A stretch of DNA of 64,000 nucleotides from Euptelea pleiosperma (GCA_035048495.1 CM068540.1:852829-916828), one strand, 5' to 3'. Counted from the stretch's first letter, positions 44,055-58,972 are shown. Translations and numbers: made by a program. Notes: generated by a model from the sequence alone, not told the origin.

Positions 44055-45225
44055 GAAGACTAGTGAAACAGCCTTGTACTTTTTCTGCTTAGGTCCGTTT
44101 AGTAGTTGATTTTTTTTTCTGTGTTACTTTTTTTGGGGTATGCAAATTTTGATGGTATTTTGCTCTGCTAAGAACAACGTCAATGGAGATTGAAAACCTG
44201 CTTTAAATGGCCCCTTTTGGTTTGTTATAAATTGTGGGCTTATGCCCCTCTGGGGTCGGAATTTAGGTGGGGTTTAAACTTGGATTGAAGTTTCAGGTGT
44301 CCTTACCATCAGCTCTAGGGCATGACCTAGGTGGGGTCCCAGCAAGAAAAGGTTTTCTCTTGGGACCTGTTTGGTAAGGATTATGATAATTTATTATGGG
44401 GCCAATGATGGATTATCAGCCTCATAATTGATTATCAAAAATAATATATGTGTTTGGTGTGAATAGACATAAACCATATTTTCATAATGAATCATTCTCG
44501 TTGAAATCATGAAAAAAAATATATCTACTTTTGTAATGGTAAAAGCCCTTATTCATCATGACCAGTGACCACATGACCAGTGACTTTGCTCGTCCAGGGC
44601 CTGAAACGGGGAAATGGGAGTGGCAGATCTGATATCCAGTTGGGTTTCAACCTGTATTTAGTGTAGAACGTTGAGATACAATTAGAATAAAAATGGGCAG
44701 GATCTGGTTTCCTGTTGAATTTGGATTAGGTCATGTAATGGAGTGGATCTGATCCATATCCCACACAGGAGTCGATCCAGTTTCCCATAGGGATCATAGT
44801 TTGAACATAGATCATGTGTCATGGATGTGTTGGACCCGAATCGGGAAATGAATCATGATATTAGATCCAACATAGATATGGATCATTTTATTAAAAGTCA
44901 AATTTGGATCTATGTATATACCAAGATCCGAATCAAGATATGTTAGTGTTTTTTTTTCTTTTCAGAAATGCTTGCTTACATTAGAAAAGTTCTTGAGAGA
45001 AATGGTGAACTCTTTCTCAATTACAGCAAGCAGTAACATCCCACAACACTATTGATGATGAGTTTGGATCCGGGATCACGCCTTGGATTGAGTACTTGAA
45101 TAATTTACATCAAAACCAGAGAATCACAATCACCTGGTGTTCGTCCGGACCATGCATTCGTGTCAGTGGACCAAACCAACCATGCCATTCAAAGCATTTC
45201 TCCCTTGATATTTGGCCCAATTTTT

Positions 45226-45300
45226 CATTTCTCTCCTATGTACTCAACTAGGCTGCAACAGTCCTTGGCTTGACCCCAATTTTTCTCCAAGAAACATTCG
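45226..45300 (-). pseudogene. Duplicated 3' end of the SQD1 coding region
   Basis: These 75 bp match 52786-52860 with three differences (45240, 45260 and 45297). On the minus strand the copy encodes [16 protein letters not shown] followed by a stop and then about 15 bp of SQD1 3' flank. It has no upstream coding sequence, so it is a fragment, in the same orientation as SQD1 and about 7.5 kb away. Confidence 0.9.
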
Positions 45301-46016
45301 TATGAAAGTGAAAAGTTCTTCCAGATGAAGTTAAAACAAGCGAAATGGTGGGTAGGTTTGCACACTGGCTGGCCCATGGGAGGTTTTGGATCCCTAAATT
45401 TGAGTTGCATCAAGCTAGGTCTTGAGGTCGGGCCTATCCAAAAATTTAGTAATAGTCAGGCCTAGGCATAGCCCATTTGCAACCCCAAGTTACGGAAACT
45501 GGGGAAGGAATTCCTTCACAGAGAAGAAAAAGAAGAAAAAAAATCCACATTTGGGGTTTATCATATGGTGGCAATTGAGGACCAAAGGTCTCAAAAGGGT
45601 TCATGTGTTTCCCCACCTCATCTTCTCCTTTTGCGGCAAGCTTCAGTTCAATTGCTTTGTGCCATGATGCAAAAAAAAGGATGTCACTTGTAGGTAGGAC
45701 TGTCAATTTTATCCGTTTAACCAAAATTGAATCGGAATCGGAATTGAAAACACTGGTTCCGGTTCCACATTTTTGGGAACCAACTAAAAAAGAACTGAAC
45801 CAAACCAAAACGAAAATAATGGTTTCGATTCTAGGTAGTTGACGTTGGACCCAAAACCAGTAAATATAGTGTTAAAATGTAATATTACCAAGATTAGAAC
45901 CAATATACCCAGAACCAGAACTGAAACCAACTAGAACCAAATAAACGATTCCGGATCCAATATTTTAAGAACTAGATCCGATAAGACTTGGAACTAATAA
46001 GAGCCGACAATATTGG

Positions 46017-46808
46017 CAGGGCCGACTCAACCCTTGTGCGGTTGAGACAACTATCTAAGGCCCTCACCCATTTCTAGACCTTTTTTCTCTCAAGTCTTAA
46101 AGTATGCCTTGAGTTGCAACGATTTTCATTTTTTCCCTTCCACTTTCACCGTCTCTCCAAAGTTATGTAAAGGCCCCTAAAAGCATTAATGTGATTTAAT
46201 AGGTTATATATGGGTAAAAATGTCTTTCAATTTATGAGGTTGGTTTAGAGAAGAGATAGGAAATGACATTTTTTATTCAAAAATCTTTAAAAATTACTAA
46301 ATTTATAAGTTCATTCGCAATGAGAATAGAACCATTAGAAAGCTCTCGTCGAGATCTTTTCAATGATATCTTATACTATTTTTTTTATTAAATATTTATA
46401 TTAATTTACATTAGAAAAGCTATACAATTATCATTTTAATAAATATAATTTCTATTTAAACATTACGTGCATCACGCATGGAGTCGATAGGGGCTTTTGG
46501 CTGACGTGAATTTTTTGGGGGATTTTATTGGAACTTAAAAGAAAAAAAATGATAGAAACATGGGACTGGGAGCCTTTGGCTTTCGTTGTTGTTGTTGTTG
46601 TTGTTATTATTATTATTATTATTATTGAGATTTGAAGGGAAAATGACTAATTTTTTAATTGATTTTAATTTATATTAATATTTTAAATAAAATAAGCCTC
46701 AATTAAAGTTTTTGCCTTAGGCCTCAACCTCTATTGAGATGGCTCTGGCCTCAACCTCTATTGAGACGGCTCTAAATATTGGCCTCCACCTCTATTGAGA
46801 CGGCTCTA
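46017..46808. mobile_element. hAT element nested in the 45695-46871 element
   Basis: It starts CAGGGCCGACTCAA and ends TTGAGACGGCTCTA. The target duplication AATATTGG is at 46009-46016 and 46809-46816. A third AATATTGG is at 46775-46782, because the right terminus is tandemly repeated three times (CCTCTATTGAGACGGCTCT-type units). It contains a TTG/TTA microsatellite. Confidence 0.75.
46585..46626. repeat. (TTG)n(TTA)n microsatellite
   Basis: About six TTG units run directly into about eight TTA units inside the nested hAT element. Confidence 0.85.
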
Positions 46809-46929
46809 AATATTGGTTCCAATTCTGGGTACCTTAGGAACCGAATCAGAACCGACCAGTTGTCATCCCTACTTGTAGGCGGGGAGAAGAATTTTTTTTT
46901 TTTTTAATACCAAACAAATAAATAAAAAA

Positions 46930-47330
46930 TAAACTAGCCATAGAGGGTTGTTTGATTGAAACTTGCCACATTAAGAGGGAAAAATTTACCTGGGCAAATT
47001 AAAACTTGCCACATGGGATACTCTTTTCAAGCCCACTATTCCATGAATTATTGGCCCACCCCGGACCTACACACCAACAATCAGCGTGATTGATGATCTT
47101 TAGCTGTTGGATTTAAGCATTTTTCATGAGGTGACTTCTAACAGTTTTGGGTGCTCAGATGGAACAGCTAGTTCAGCAATCAGTCTGATTGTTGGGTGTG
47201 TAGGTCCATCAAGAGGTAGGCCTATCATTCATGGATTAGTGGGCCTGAAAAAATGTGCACATGACACAATTTTATGTGCCAACAAGGAAAAATTCCAGGG
47301 CTAAATTTTATTCCTAATATGAGGGTGAGC
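46930..47330. repeat. Foldback MITE related to family 2
   Basis: A left half with GACCTACACACCAACAATCA and a right half with TTGGGTGTGTAGGTCCATCA are inverted around a centre near 47130. The ends carry GCCACATGGGATAC- and GTGCACATGACAC-type sequences. Confidence 0.55.
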
Positions 47331-48029
47331 TGGCAAAACACATGGACACCTTTGGGCCGGCCAAATCAGTTGCCACATGTTAGAAAATCTTGGGGGCGAG
47401 AGTTCTAATCTTCTTTGTCAGTGAAGAAGTGGCGTATTTTTTATGTCCAACGCATCACATGGGGGAAATGCGTTGCATGCTCATATGAATGTATCAAGGA
47501 AAAAGATGTAACAAGGTATACCTCACGCTTTTTTGGCGCCATTTGGGCCCACTTCCTACATGGATGTTGAGCCTACCCTTGGTGGATATACACACCAAAA
47601 ATCACCCCCCCTTTGATATTTGCACTACCTCCTGGTAGTTTCAGTTTGTTGCGTCTCCCCTCCCCCGGTAAAATTTTTGATATTTGCACTACCTCCCGGT
47701 AGCTTCAGTTTGTTGCGTGTCCTCCTTTGACTGAAGCTTTTTTTGTTGACCGTAAACAATTTCTAACTTTTGATTTCTTGACCAAAATGCCCTAACCTTT
47801 TATAAATTATGAAAATACCAATTGCCCTTTCCAACATATAGACCTACCATTAATGCGTCATTTCATTACTTGCCTACGCTATTTTCACGACTATTTTGAA
47901 GGACGGTTCAGATTTTTTTAGAGTAAAAATCTGAACCATCCTTTTCCTTACCAACCAAAGTTTGCCACCTAGCACTTTCTTTTCTTTTCACTGGGGGAAT
48001 ATGAAAACGAATAATTGATGATGGACTAC

Positions 48030-48470
48030 ATTATGAGACGTGGCACAATCTTAAGGACTATTGACCATATGGATGCTTAGTCTATCCTAGGTGGACTTAC
48101 AAACCAATCTGATTAGTGATTTATAGCCAATGGATTAAGCATCTCATTGGGAGATTTTATCCGTTTGATTTAAGAAATTCTTTGGGCGATTAAATCGGAT
48201 GGCTAAAGATCCTCAATCATGACGATTGTTGTTGTGTAGCTCTAAGGTGGACATCTACAGACCAAAAATCAATATGATTGGTGGATTATATCCGTTATAT
48301 TTAATGGGTTGATTTTCTACCGTGGGATTCGAAGATTATTTTGGGTACTAAACTCCAATGTCTACAATCATCAATCAAGCTGATTTTTGCTATATATGTC
48401 TACCTAGGGATGAGCCAAACATCCAGATGGCCATTGATCTCTAAGAGTGTGCCACATTGCTTTTTAAGTG
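48030..48470. repeat. Foldback MITE, family 1 (nested)
   Basis: GAGACGTGGCACAATCTTAAG and ACCATATGGATGCTTAGTCT lie on the left; GGATGAGCCAAACATCCAGA and CTAAGAGTGTGCCACATTGC on the right. A second inner palindrome is centred near 48200. Confidence 0.65.
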
Positions 48471-48479
48471 TAGCTGAAC

Positions 48480-49090
48480 AACAAAAAATAAGTTTGATTA
48501 GTGTTTTTTAAGCGTTGGATAAGAGTCATTTTCATGGGTTGATTTATAACCATTAGATTCAAGCATTATTTGAGGTACAGAGATCCAATAGTTTCAAACC
48601 TTTAGATCTTTTGACGGACATACCAAAATCAGCCTATTAATGATTTCAAACGTTTAGATTTTCGGATTGACATACCAAAATCAGCCTATTGGTGATTTCA
48701 AACCTAATCAGCCTATTAGTGTTTCAAACCTTTAGATCTTTGGACCGGAGTACCAAAATGAGCCTATATTAGTGATTTAAACCTTTAGATCTTGTACCTC
48801 AAATAATTATCAAATTCCACGGTTAAAAATCAAACCATGGAAATGAGTCCAATCCAACGCTTTAAAATCTGTGTCAGACTACAGTTAAAAATGCTACATG
48901 ACATACTCTTAGAGACCAATGACTATATGGATGTTTGGCTCATACATAGGTAAACCTATATACCAAAAATCAGTTTGATTGAGGATTTCTCGACGTTGGA
49001 TTTTGGTACACAAAATAATTTTCGAATCCCACAATGGAAAATTAACCCACATGGCATCTTTGGTTGGCATCCTGATTTTTGAAAGAAAAA
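48480..49090. repeat. Further family 1 fragments in tandem
   Basis: Four or so direct copies of AACCTTTAGATCTT / AAAATCAGCCTATT blocks occur at 48590-48800, followed by a partial family 1 element (48890-49090) with GACATACTCTTAGAG and ATGGATGTTTGGCTCATAC. Confidence 0.5.
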
Positions 49091-49380
49091 TAATAAGAAA
49101 AGGGAGTGCCACGTGACTGACTTTTGTTGGTTAAGAAAAAGTAATGAAAAGAAAGTACATTAGTGACAAGTCACTGCTCTAGAAAGAAAAGACAATTGGT
49201 AATTTTGTAATTTTAAAAAAATAAAAATATTTTGGTCTGTGAATGAAAAGTTAAACAACTCGTTTACAGTCAACTAAAAAAAACTAAAGTCAAAGGGGGA
49301 GACACAACAAATTGAAACTATCTGGAGGTAGTGCAAATATCGACAATTTTACATGGGGGCAGTACAAAATTTCTTAAAAT

Positions 49381-50276
49381 TTACTAAAGTTGAGTGTTCC
49401 GGCCCACCAATGGGCCAAATTCCCACATCTACTCTCAAAATTTTAGATGGTCAACAAGATCTTTGTTGATGGTCTACTCACAATAAATGCACATAGAATC
49501 ACATGCATTTTTTGTTGCATTTTATCCTCACATTTTTTGTGTTTTATTCCTCACACTTTTTGTGCTTTATTCCTCACATGTGTTTGTTTATACTCTATAA
49601 AAGCTCGATGGGCAAAGGCTTTTTATATCACTTGTCAAAAATAAGAAGTAATTAGTATTAGAGGTATATCTTCTATATCTCTTGGATTTCCAAAATAAAA
49701 AAAATTTACTTGGTTTTTAGAAATAGTTATAAAATAAGTAATAACATTCTAATTGTCAAATACTTTATATTTGTCCATAATATTGCTACATTCGTTAGTC
49801 ATTTATCCCGTTATTTTAAAAATAATTTTTTTATTATCTAGATGTACGTTTGTTTGTCTACGAAAGGAACATTATTTGTCTTGTATCAATGTTTACAAAT
49901 TTACTAAATAAATATATAAAAACTTATATCCCTTCTTTATCAAAATACTAAATGAATTTCTATATATTTTTATAATCAAATGAAAAGTTAATCATGAATC
50001 TTGAGCTATACAGTTAAAAAGTTTTACCAGATTTGAAGTAAAAAAAAGGAGGAACATGTGCCAAACGAAGAAAAATTGAAGCATGTACCGAACGAAGAAG
50101 AAGATGGTGGATATAAAATAGGTGGAGAAGATGTAAATGGATATGAAGATGAAGGAGATTATAGATCAAATCATGCCTAAGTAATGAGTATGAGGAATAT
50201 GGTACTTTAAGAAATCTGAGTGTTAGTGAAACCTTCTTTTTATTTAGTATAGCTTATTAGTTTTATTTTTAATAAG
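49381..50276. other. AT-rich intergenic stretch, no gene recognised
   Basis: It contains a TATAAAAGC...CACTTGTCAAAAATA stretch (about 49595-49645) like a decayed LINE tail, and short A/G-rich segments at 50040-50170. No protein-like frame was found. Confidence 0.4.
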
Positions 50277-50482
50277 CATTAGTCTAGGTTGTTAATTTAA
50301 TGTGTTTTGAAGAAGAAAAAAGTAATTGAATGTTCTCTAAGTATTTATTTAGTCTAAGTTGTTAATTTAATTTGCTTTCACTAAAAATAAGAGTTGAGTG
50401 TTCTCTTTAAGTGTTTATTTAGTCTAAGTTGTTAATTTAATTTGCTTTCACTACAAAGAAAAAAAAAAGAGTTGAATGTTTT
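50277..50482. repeat. Three tandem units of about 68 bp
   Basis: Each unit holds TTTAGTCTAAGTTGTTAATT, then TTGCTTTCACTA and an AAGAGTTGA(G/A)TGTTCTCT stretch. The first unit has diverged most. Confidence 0.75.
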
Positions 50483-51536
50483 TCTCTCCCTTTTGAATAT
50501 GGGAATTTATTTTCTCTCAAATGTAGACATCTGGTAGCAGCTATTGCTACCAACTCACCGAAATCAATTCTGTTGGAGTAGTATAGCAACGAGATGCTGG
50601 TGAATCCATTTTTGGTCAATTAATAATGCCCCTGCACTTGGACAAGTATCCATGACAACCTAGACAGGATTGATTTAAAAATACACAATCATATCTATTA
50701 TGACGCTTTGTAATTATCTTGATGACAAAAACAAATGATCCATAGGGTGGGTTGATTATTATAGTGTATTTTGCGGCATGAATACTCAAAATAGATACTT
50801 GACCTTATGCCAATACTATGTATACCGAGCTCCTATGGTCATGAGATGTGTCAACCAGAGAAGGAAAGTAGCTAAGTGATGGAAAAAAAATAAAAAAAAA
50901 CACGAGATTTTGTTAGTTGTGCCTTTCTAAGGAGTGCAAACAGCTGCAATAAGGTTGTAACAATGACTATTCCATGGCATAAAATCTTACTACGAAGCAA
51001 CGTTAAATTGTAGGAGACCCTATTGATGGGGAAGAGCGCGAGAGAGAGAGACCCGTTGCAGTTGAGATTGAGGGTAGAGGGAAGAGGTTGTGGCACTTGA
51101 GATTGAGGGTACAAGGCAGAGGTCGGGCAACACAGTCTCGCCATTTATCTTTGCAAATTCCGCTTTTGTTTCTACTAATAGAAGGAAATCATGTCATGGG
51201 CAGGAAACCATTCAAAGTTTTTTGAGCATTTGAACTTGTCATCAAGATACAAAAGACTTGACTGCAGGACCATCTGGTCCAATTCAACTCAAATCACATT
51301 CTGACCTGTTCCAAATTTTTTCAATTTGGAATTTGATGTGGTAAAAGGTCGACCAAATTCAACTTGCGGGTTGTGAGTGGGCAACTGTGGTCAGTTCAAG
51401 TGGAATAAATCTGTATTATGGCAAATTCACTATGTTATTCAAATGGCACAAAACTAAAAAGCAAGTGAACTTGTGCGAGTCGACTCACCAAGCCAAATGG
51501 TGGAAATCAAACTTGGGCACCCACATGCTAGACTAT

Positions 51537-52672
51537 CAGTGAGCAAGGAAATAAATTTTGGTTTCAAGGTTTATTTCAACCAGTCTAAAAATGGAAATAT
51601 TTCGACCAGTGTGAAAATAATACATTTTTCGTGGAAATGGTGGAAATAATGCGGAAATGATGAAAATATTGTGGAAAGTTTGGAATATGATGAAACAAGC
51701 ATAAAAACACACTCGTAAACTTTCAAACCAAAATATACAACCATACGTAGTGTGGAAATGAATGACCATAAGGTCTATAATATGTCACGGCAAGTATCTT
51801 TAATTAGTCAATGTTTAATTTAATTATATAACTATTATTCAATTGCTAATTATAAAAAAAGTCATAAAGTAATATATTAACAAATTCTTATTCACTTACA
51901 TTAATTTCTTAACATTATATGTAATTTTACAAAATCTATTTACTATTAACTTATAACATTTATTTAATTTTTTATTTGAAAAAAAAATTTAGGGTTAATT
52001 TTTTTTGAATTTTTTTTAACTCGATCAACTTGTAAAATGGGCTAAGTTATGCAACATATAATCAATTTATGCACAATCATGGATGTTTAGGGTAAAACCA
52101 ATGAAATTGGAGCTTTTCCCAAATTTCAAATTTTCACCCTAAACGATCTTCAATCTGTGCACAAATCTTTAGCGTAAATGTATCATAGATTTATAAATTT
52201 AATGAATTGACACCTAACCTATTTATTTGTAGTAAGAAATTTTATTCTTATGTATATTTTGAATTTGAAAAAACTTCCAAACGGGATTTGATTCTTCCTC
52301 ACGATCAATCTACGAACTAAAAATCTACAATGGATTGATCTTTTGGATAAGCAAAATGTATGAAAAATGGTTAAATGGATCAAATATGAGATTTCTAGCA
52401 ATTTTGAGCTCAAATGAGATGTTTCCTTCCTACGATTGAAATGTTTCAATGTTTTGATACATGTCGAAACATTTCGACCAAAATAATACATATTTACACT
52501 GTCAATTGATCGAAATTTACTATTCATGCGAAATATTTCGACATGAATGGAAATATCTCGGGAAATTTAACATTATTTTGACGTAAGTATTCTTTCCTGT
52601 CGGTAACCTAGAAAATGGAAATCTTTCGCGAAATATTTCGATAATTTCGTAAAATTTATTTCCTTGTCAGTG
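51537..52672. mobile_element. Inverted-repeat element, probably hAT, 1.1 kb
   Basis: The ends CAGTGAGCAAGGAAATAAAT and ATTTATTTCCTTGTCAGTG are inverted copies. Subterminal GAAATATTTCGA palindromes recur on both sides. CAGTG ends suit hAT, but no 8-bp target duplication was found. It ends 136 bp from the SQD1 stop codon. Confidence 0.55.
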
Positions 52673-52807
52673 AGTTCCCACTTTTCCAGCCAAGACTAGT
52701 TCCAACTGATATTATACATAAACGTGAGAGGTTTTAGACAAAATATAACCAAAATAATGCCAACTTTCTCATATTGACATCTCCACATTTCTCTCCTATC
52801 TACTCAA

Positions 52808-54980
<2,173 letters not shown>

Positions 54981-55627
54981 TTATTGGAACCAGTGGTATT
55001 CTTTTATAAGATGTGAACACCTGCAAAAAGAATTTGTATGATGTTAGTGATAAAATATTTACGACAGAGTTTCAAGAGATTTTGGACATTATAGTTACAA
55101 GTCTTGAAAGATTGAGCTTCAAAGCCCATACAGAACTGGTCAGGTTAGGTAAGAGAAGAGTCTAAGAAAAAGAAGAACCTTATCGTAACATTAGTATTGC
55201 CACATACACCTGAAAAGTCTAACAAATGATGTAGACTTTTACTTAATATGCCCTAAAAGGAGAAGAAAGGCTGAAGCCTGAAAGATTGACAAAGTCTATG
55301 GTATTCAGCAGCTTATGAATAGAAAATTTGCTTATGTTCTTTGTTAAGCACAAAATGAGCTGAGGATTCCTGGACAAACTGATTAACAAAGAAACAACAT
55401 AACGAAGGAAGAGTAGGGAGAACATCACTGCATGCTGTGAAGTTTAAAATGAGAAAATGTTAAAGGGGCGTGGTTTGGACACACAAGGATGCAAAATTCT
55501 CAAAACCTTGTTTCGGAAACAATGTGAATTAGAATCAAAATCATCATCTGTTTCATTGAAGTGCATCTGAGATTGAAAATTATGCCCACCCAATGGAAAA
55601 AAGCCACAATTTCCGTGTTCAATAAGG

Positions 55628-57295
55628 CTGCATTTGGTTCAGCAGAATTTTGGGGAAAAACATTTCCACGAAAATAGCTATTTTCCATGCGTTTGGTTTA
55701 ATGGAAAATGAGGTCGACCAAGAATTTGGTTTCCAAAAATGGGGGAAAGAGGGTGAAAATGACTTCCTTTCTATAATAAAGGAAGTCATTTTCCAGTCTT
55801 ATAATCTTCGATCTGTTCTCATAGTTATCTCCCTCTGCAATGGTCTCTCCTACCCCAACCCACTTCTAAAAGCCCACATCTTGGAACAGAAAGAACACCA
55901 CAGACCTTCATTTGTTTTTTATGCGTAGAGAAATAGAGAAACAGCCAATTGAATCTGCCTTTGGAGCAGTGGTAGAGATTCCAATGGTGACGATGGGAAT
56001 GACAATGAAGATGATTCCGTAGATCAGGGCTTGAATCTAATTGTCCACTTTGTTCACAATCTGTTTCGGAAGATCTCTATATGGGCCAAGAAGGCCATCC
56101 AGGTGGTGCTCCCGATATCCATCTTCCAAGATCTTACACTCTAACATCCCTTCCTATTTCTCAACATACACAGAGATTTAATGCTGGCGCATCCTCGTTT
56201 CTTACGATTCTATCAGCCTCCTCACAGAAATCTTGCATAGGGCCCATGAGGAGATTCTATTGAAAAGTTAGTACTTTTGCATTGCTTTTTTTTTTTAATA
56301 AGAATAGTTTGGCATTGTACTTACTAATTAGGAAGAGTTCTTTTAGGAAGGGAGTTCGGTATTGATCTTGTATTAGAATAGGAAGTCCGGTCATGTAGTA
56401 TTAGCCAATCAATCTATAAATGGGATGGTTTATAATTTTTTTTATTGAGTTGAGTTGAGCATTAGAAGTTTTTTAGTTGAAGATTTTTTCTACATTAATT
56501 GGACTGTTGTATTTTCCTTTTACACTGCCAACAGGATCTTTAATTTGGATATAAGATCTTGAATTCTTATTCTTTATTGGTTTTTTGTTATTTGTTAAGT
56601 ACGATTAGTTATTTATTAGCTGAGCATGATCTTCTTTGAGTTTATTTGAGTTTATTAGTTATTTATTAGTTATTTATTTGAGTTTGACTAAGAGATAGAG
56701 ATTTTTTGTTGTTGTTGTTGTTGGCATGGGTGCTTTTGTTGCAAGAAATATGGCCTAGCTCTATCAACCAGGTTTGCATTGCAGTTAGAGATATGGCCTT
56801 GAATAGTGTTTTTTGGGAATGGATTGGATTTTGAATGACTTGTTCTGTTTTAAGTTCAATTAGGAGTTATATTTTATCACAATTATGTTCTAGGAATGAT
56901 CAATTTTGTGTCGATGGTCAATTTCACTCACTTTGTCCATTTTGATTTATGATCACTGCTATCTACTTGATTATATTCAATGGTTAACATCTCGGTTCAG
57001 TGGGTGATTGATATTGGTATTGGGGTATCTGGCATGATATTTAGGAAGTATTTTAATTCGTGGTTAGATCGATGGTTGGAACAGGAAATTCCTTATATTG
57101 TCTGAACAAGTTATTTTCTGTTGGAATTATCCTACGAACCAAACGGTGGAAAACTATTTTCCATGAAAACTTCCTGATTTTCCCCGACTCAACCAAACAG
57201 CAGGAAAACAAATTATAGGAAATTGATTTCATGGTTTTCATTTTTCATTGAAATGGTGTTTTGAAGAAAAAAATTCCAGTGAACCAAACACAATG
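55628..57295. mobile_element. Harbinger/Tourist-like non-autonomous element, about 1.67 kb
   Basis: The left end GGCTGCATTTGGTTCAGCAG and the right end GTGAACCAAACACAATG are partly inverted, with TAA on both sides. Second-level inverted blocks (TATTTTCCATGCGTTTGGTT and GAACCAAACGGTGGAAAACT) lie further in. There is no transposase frame. Confidence 0.45.
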
Positions 57296-57952
57296 TAAGT
57301 TTTCGCAAAAAAATCCATTAACACAGTTCATCCAAACTGGCACTAAGAAAGACGACTCCAAAAGGACCACAAAGTAGCATTTAGAGTTTCTTTTGGAGAG
57401 AGACTCAAAGAATGCGAGCTCGTAAAGAATAGAAATGAAAAACTTATCACTTGCCGTATTGTAGGCTATTCAGAACGAGAAAACCTTAAGGACATAATAG
57501 ATGAACAACAATTAGAGTTTAGAGAGCTGTAAAATCCTGAATAGAGCACAGCAATTTCTGAATGCCAGCCTTATCTCTTCCACTTCAGATCATACTACTT
57601 GTCACTAAGACACAAACACATGGGTTGATGCTAGAAAAGGACACAAGATCTCAGGACCACCCTGGGAAACCCAAAGACCAATGGGTCTATAGTTTGTATA
57701 AGAATAATATTGAAGTGTATCTAGATAACCAGAACAACATCAACATTATACAGCTATGTACAAAACTAAAACACTAGGAAATAAAAGAAAGTAAGAAGGT
57801 TTTTTCCTAACAATAGTCACACTACACGTGTGCACCCAGCCCAACATGACAATTTTTTGAAGATCCCATCAAAAGGTATACATCATCAACCCACATTCTT
57901 CAAATTTTTGAGTTTGATCAAAAGATTACGGTAAACCCAAGCACTTCGCAAC

Positions 57953-58275
57953 CAGGGTTTTAAATTTCATTGAAATGATCAAAATTTCGGGCTCCACCGA
58001 AACACAATATATTTTGAAAATTTGGATAAGTATTCTATTCAAGTATAAAAAGAGATGATTAATATATATTTTTTTTCCAATAACTAAGGCACAAATTAAC
58101 ATTTCCTGATCTTAGAGGCTTTAGAGAGAGAGAATGATATTAGATTTAATTCCTATAAATAAGGGGTTTGATAAAATCTTAATATTTAATTATGTTCTTT
58201 TTTTTCCGAATTTTTACCGGAATTTCGGTTTCGACCTGGACCAAAACCTAATCGAAACCGAAATTTAAATCCTTG
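57953..58275. mobile_element. hAT-type MITE, 323 bp
   Basis: The ends CAGGGTTTTAAATTTC and GAAATTTAAATCCTTG are inverted. Flanks TTCGCAAC and ATCGCAAT match at 6 of 8 positions. The interior carries ATTTCGG/CCGAAAT-type motifs in both orientations. Confidence 0.65.
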
Positions 58276-58695
58276 ATCGCAATGGTAAGAATCGGCCAAA
58301 ATGGACAGGAATTGGATGGGAAAGCATAACTGGAAAATCCCAAACTCAAAGAAAGGATGACATATAGTATAGTAGCTAATTTGAAGTAGGAAAAGAGGAG
58401 TATAGCAGCAATCCTCGTGCATCAGAAGCTATATTTTTAGCTCTTTTTTTTTTTTTTTGCCTCCAAAAACCCTACTAGTGCAAGTTTTGAAACCAACATT
58501 TGAGGAAATCAAAAGTGAAGAACTTCAAAACAATCTTGAAACTATTTTTACAGTGACAGATAAGAGAAAACTAAGAAACAGAAATCTAAATCCATCCAGT
58601 TGTCGATGAGATGAAGGAAAAAAAAGGAACACTAATAGATGAAACAATCAGCAGAAATTGGAAGCAAAAACAATTTTAGGCATCAAGAGCATACC

Positions 58696-58800
58696 TTTCT
58701 CAGTTGCTTCAGGAAGAAGATCTTGGTCGAAACATCTAGAAATATGAAAGCAAGTTGAAGAAGATGGAAATTATCTGAAGATGAGAGGGAGAGAGGATTG
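58696..58800 (-). promoter_or_regulatory. Candidate SQD1 noncoding first exon
   Basis: On the minus strand this is a leader-like stretch with CT-rich CTCTCCCTCTCATCTTCAG and ends GCAACTGAGAAAG at a GTATGC donor. It lacks an ATG in a good context. GC-richer DNA lies just upstream (58800-58970), consistent with a promoter-proximal region. RNA evidence would be needed. Confidence 0.35.
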
Positions 58801-58972
58801 GAAGGGTACACGGAGCATCCAAGGTGGGAGCGAGGGGGATATTCTGTCCGAAGACTTTTTTGCATCTTTTATCGGGTCAAAATTACACAAACGCCTGAGT
58901 CCGAAGTCCGAACCCGAGCTCGGCACGGGAGATGCTGCCAACACTGGCGTTGGTTGGTCCCGTAGATAAAAA

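Larger units (their letters stand above)
45695..46871. mobile_element. Non-autonomous hAT element, 1177 bp, with a nested hAT
   Basis: It starts TAGGACTGTCAATTTTATCC and ends CAGTTGTCATCCCTA. It has a perfect 8-bp target duplication CTTGTAGG (45687-45694 and 46872-46879). Subterminal GGTTCCGGTT/GAACCGAATC repeats mark it as the same family as 34050-34373. About 790 bp of its interior is a second hAT element. Confidence 0.85.
47604..49380. mobile_element. Long inverted-repeat element, about 1.75 kb, class uncertain
   Basis: The left part holds GATATTTGCACTACCTCCCG and the right part CTGGAGGTAGTGCAAATATC. Inward pairing includes AACTAAAGTC / GACTGAAGCTT and AAAGAAAGTA / CTTTCTTTTC blocks. The left terminus is duplicated (about 47607 and 47670). 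No transposase and no clear target duplication were found; it could be a Mutator-like element. Family 1 foldback elements sit inside it. Confidence 0.5.
55023..58695 (-). other. Probable SQD1 5' UTR intron, about 3.7 kb
   Basis: On the minus strand a good donor AAG/GTATGC at 58695 and a pyrimidine-rich acceptor TTTTTGCAG at about 55023 bracket this stretch. It contains no convincing gene, one Harbinger-like element and one hAT MITE. The assignment is an inference from splice-site quality and the lack of a promoter-like region directly at 55.0 kb. Confidence 0.4.
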
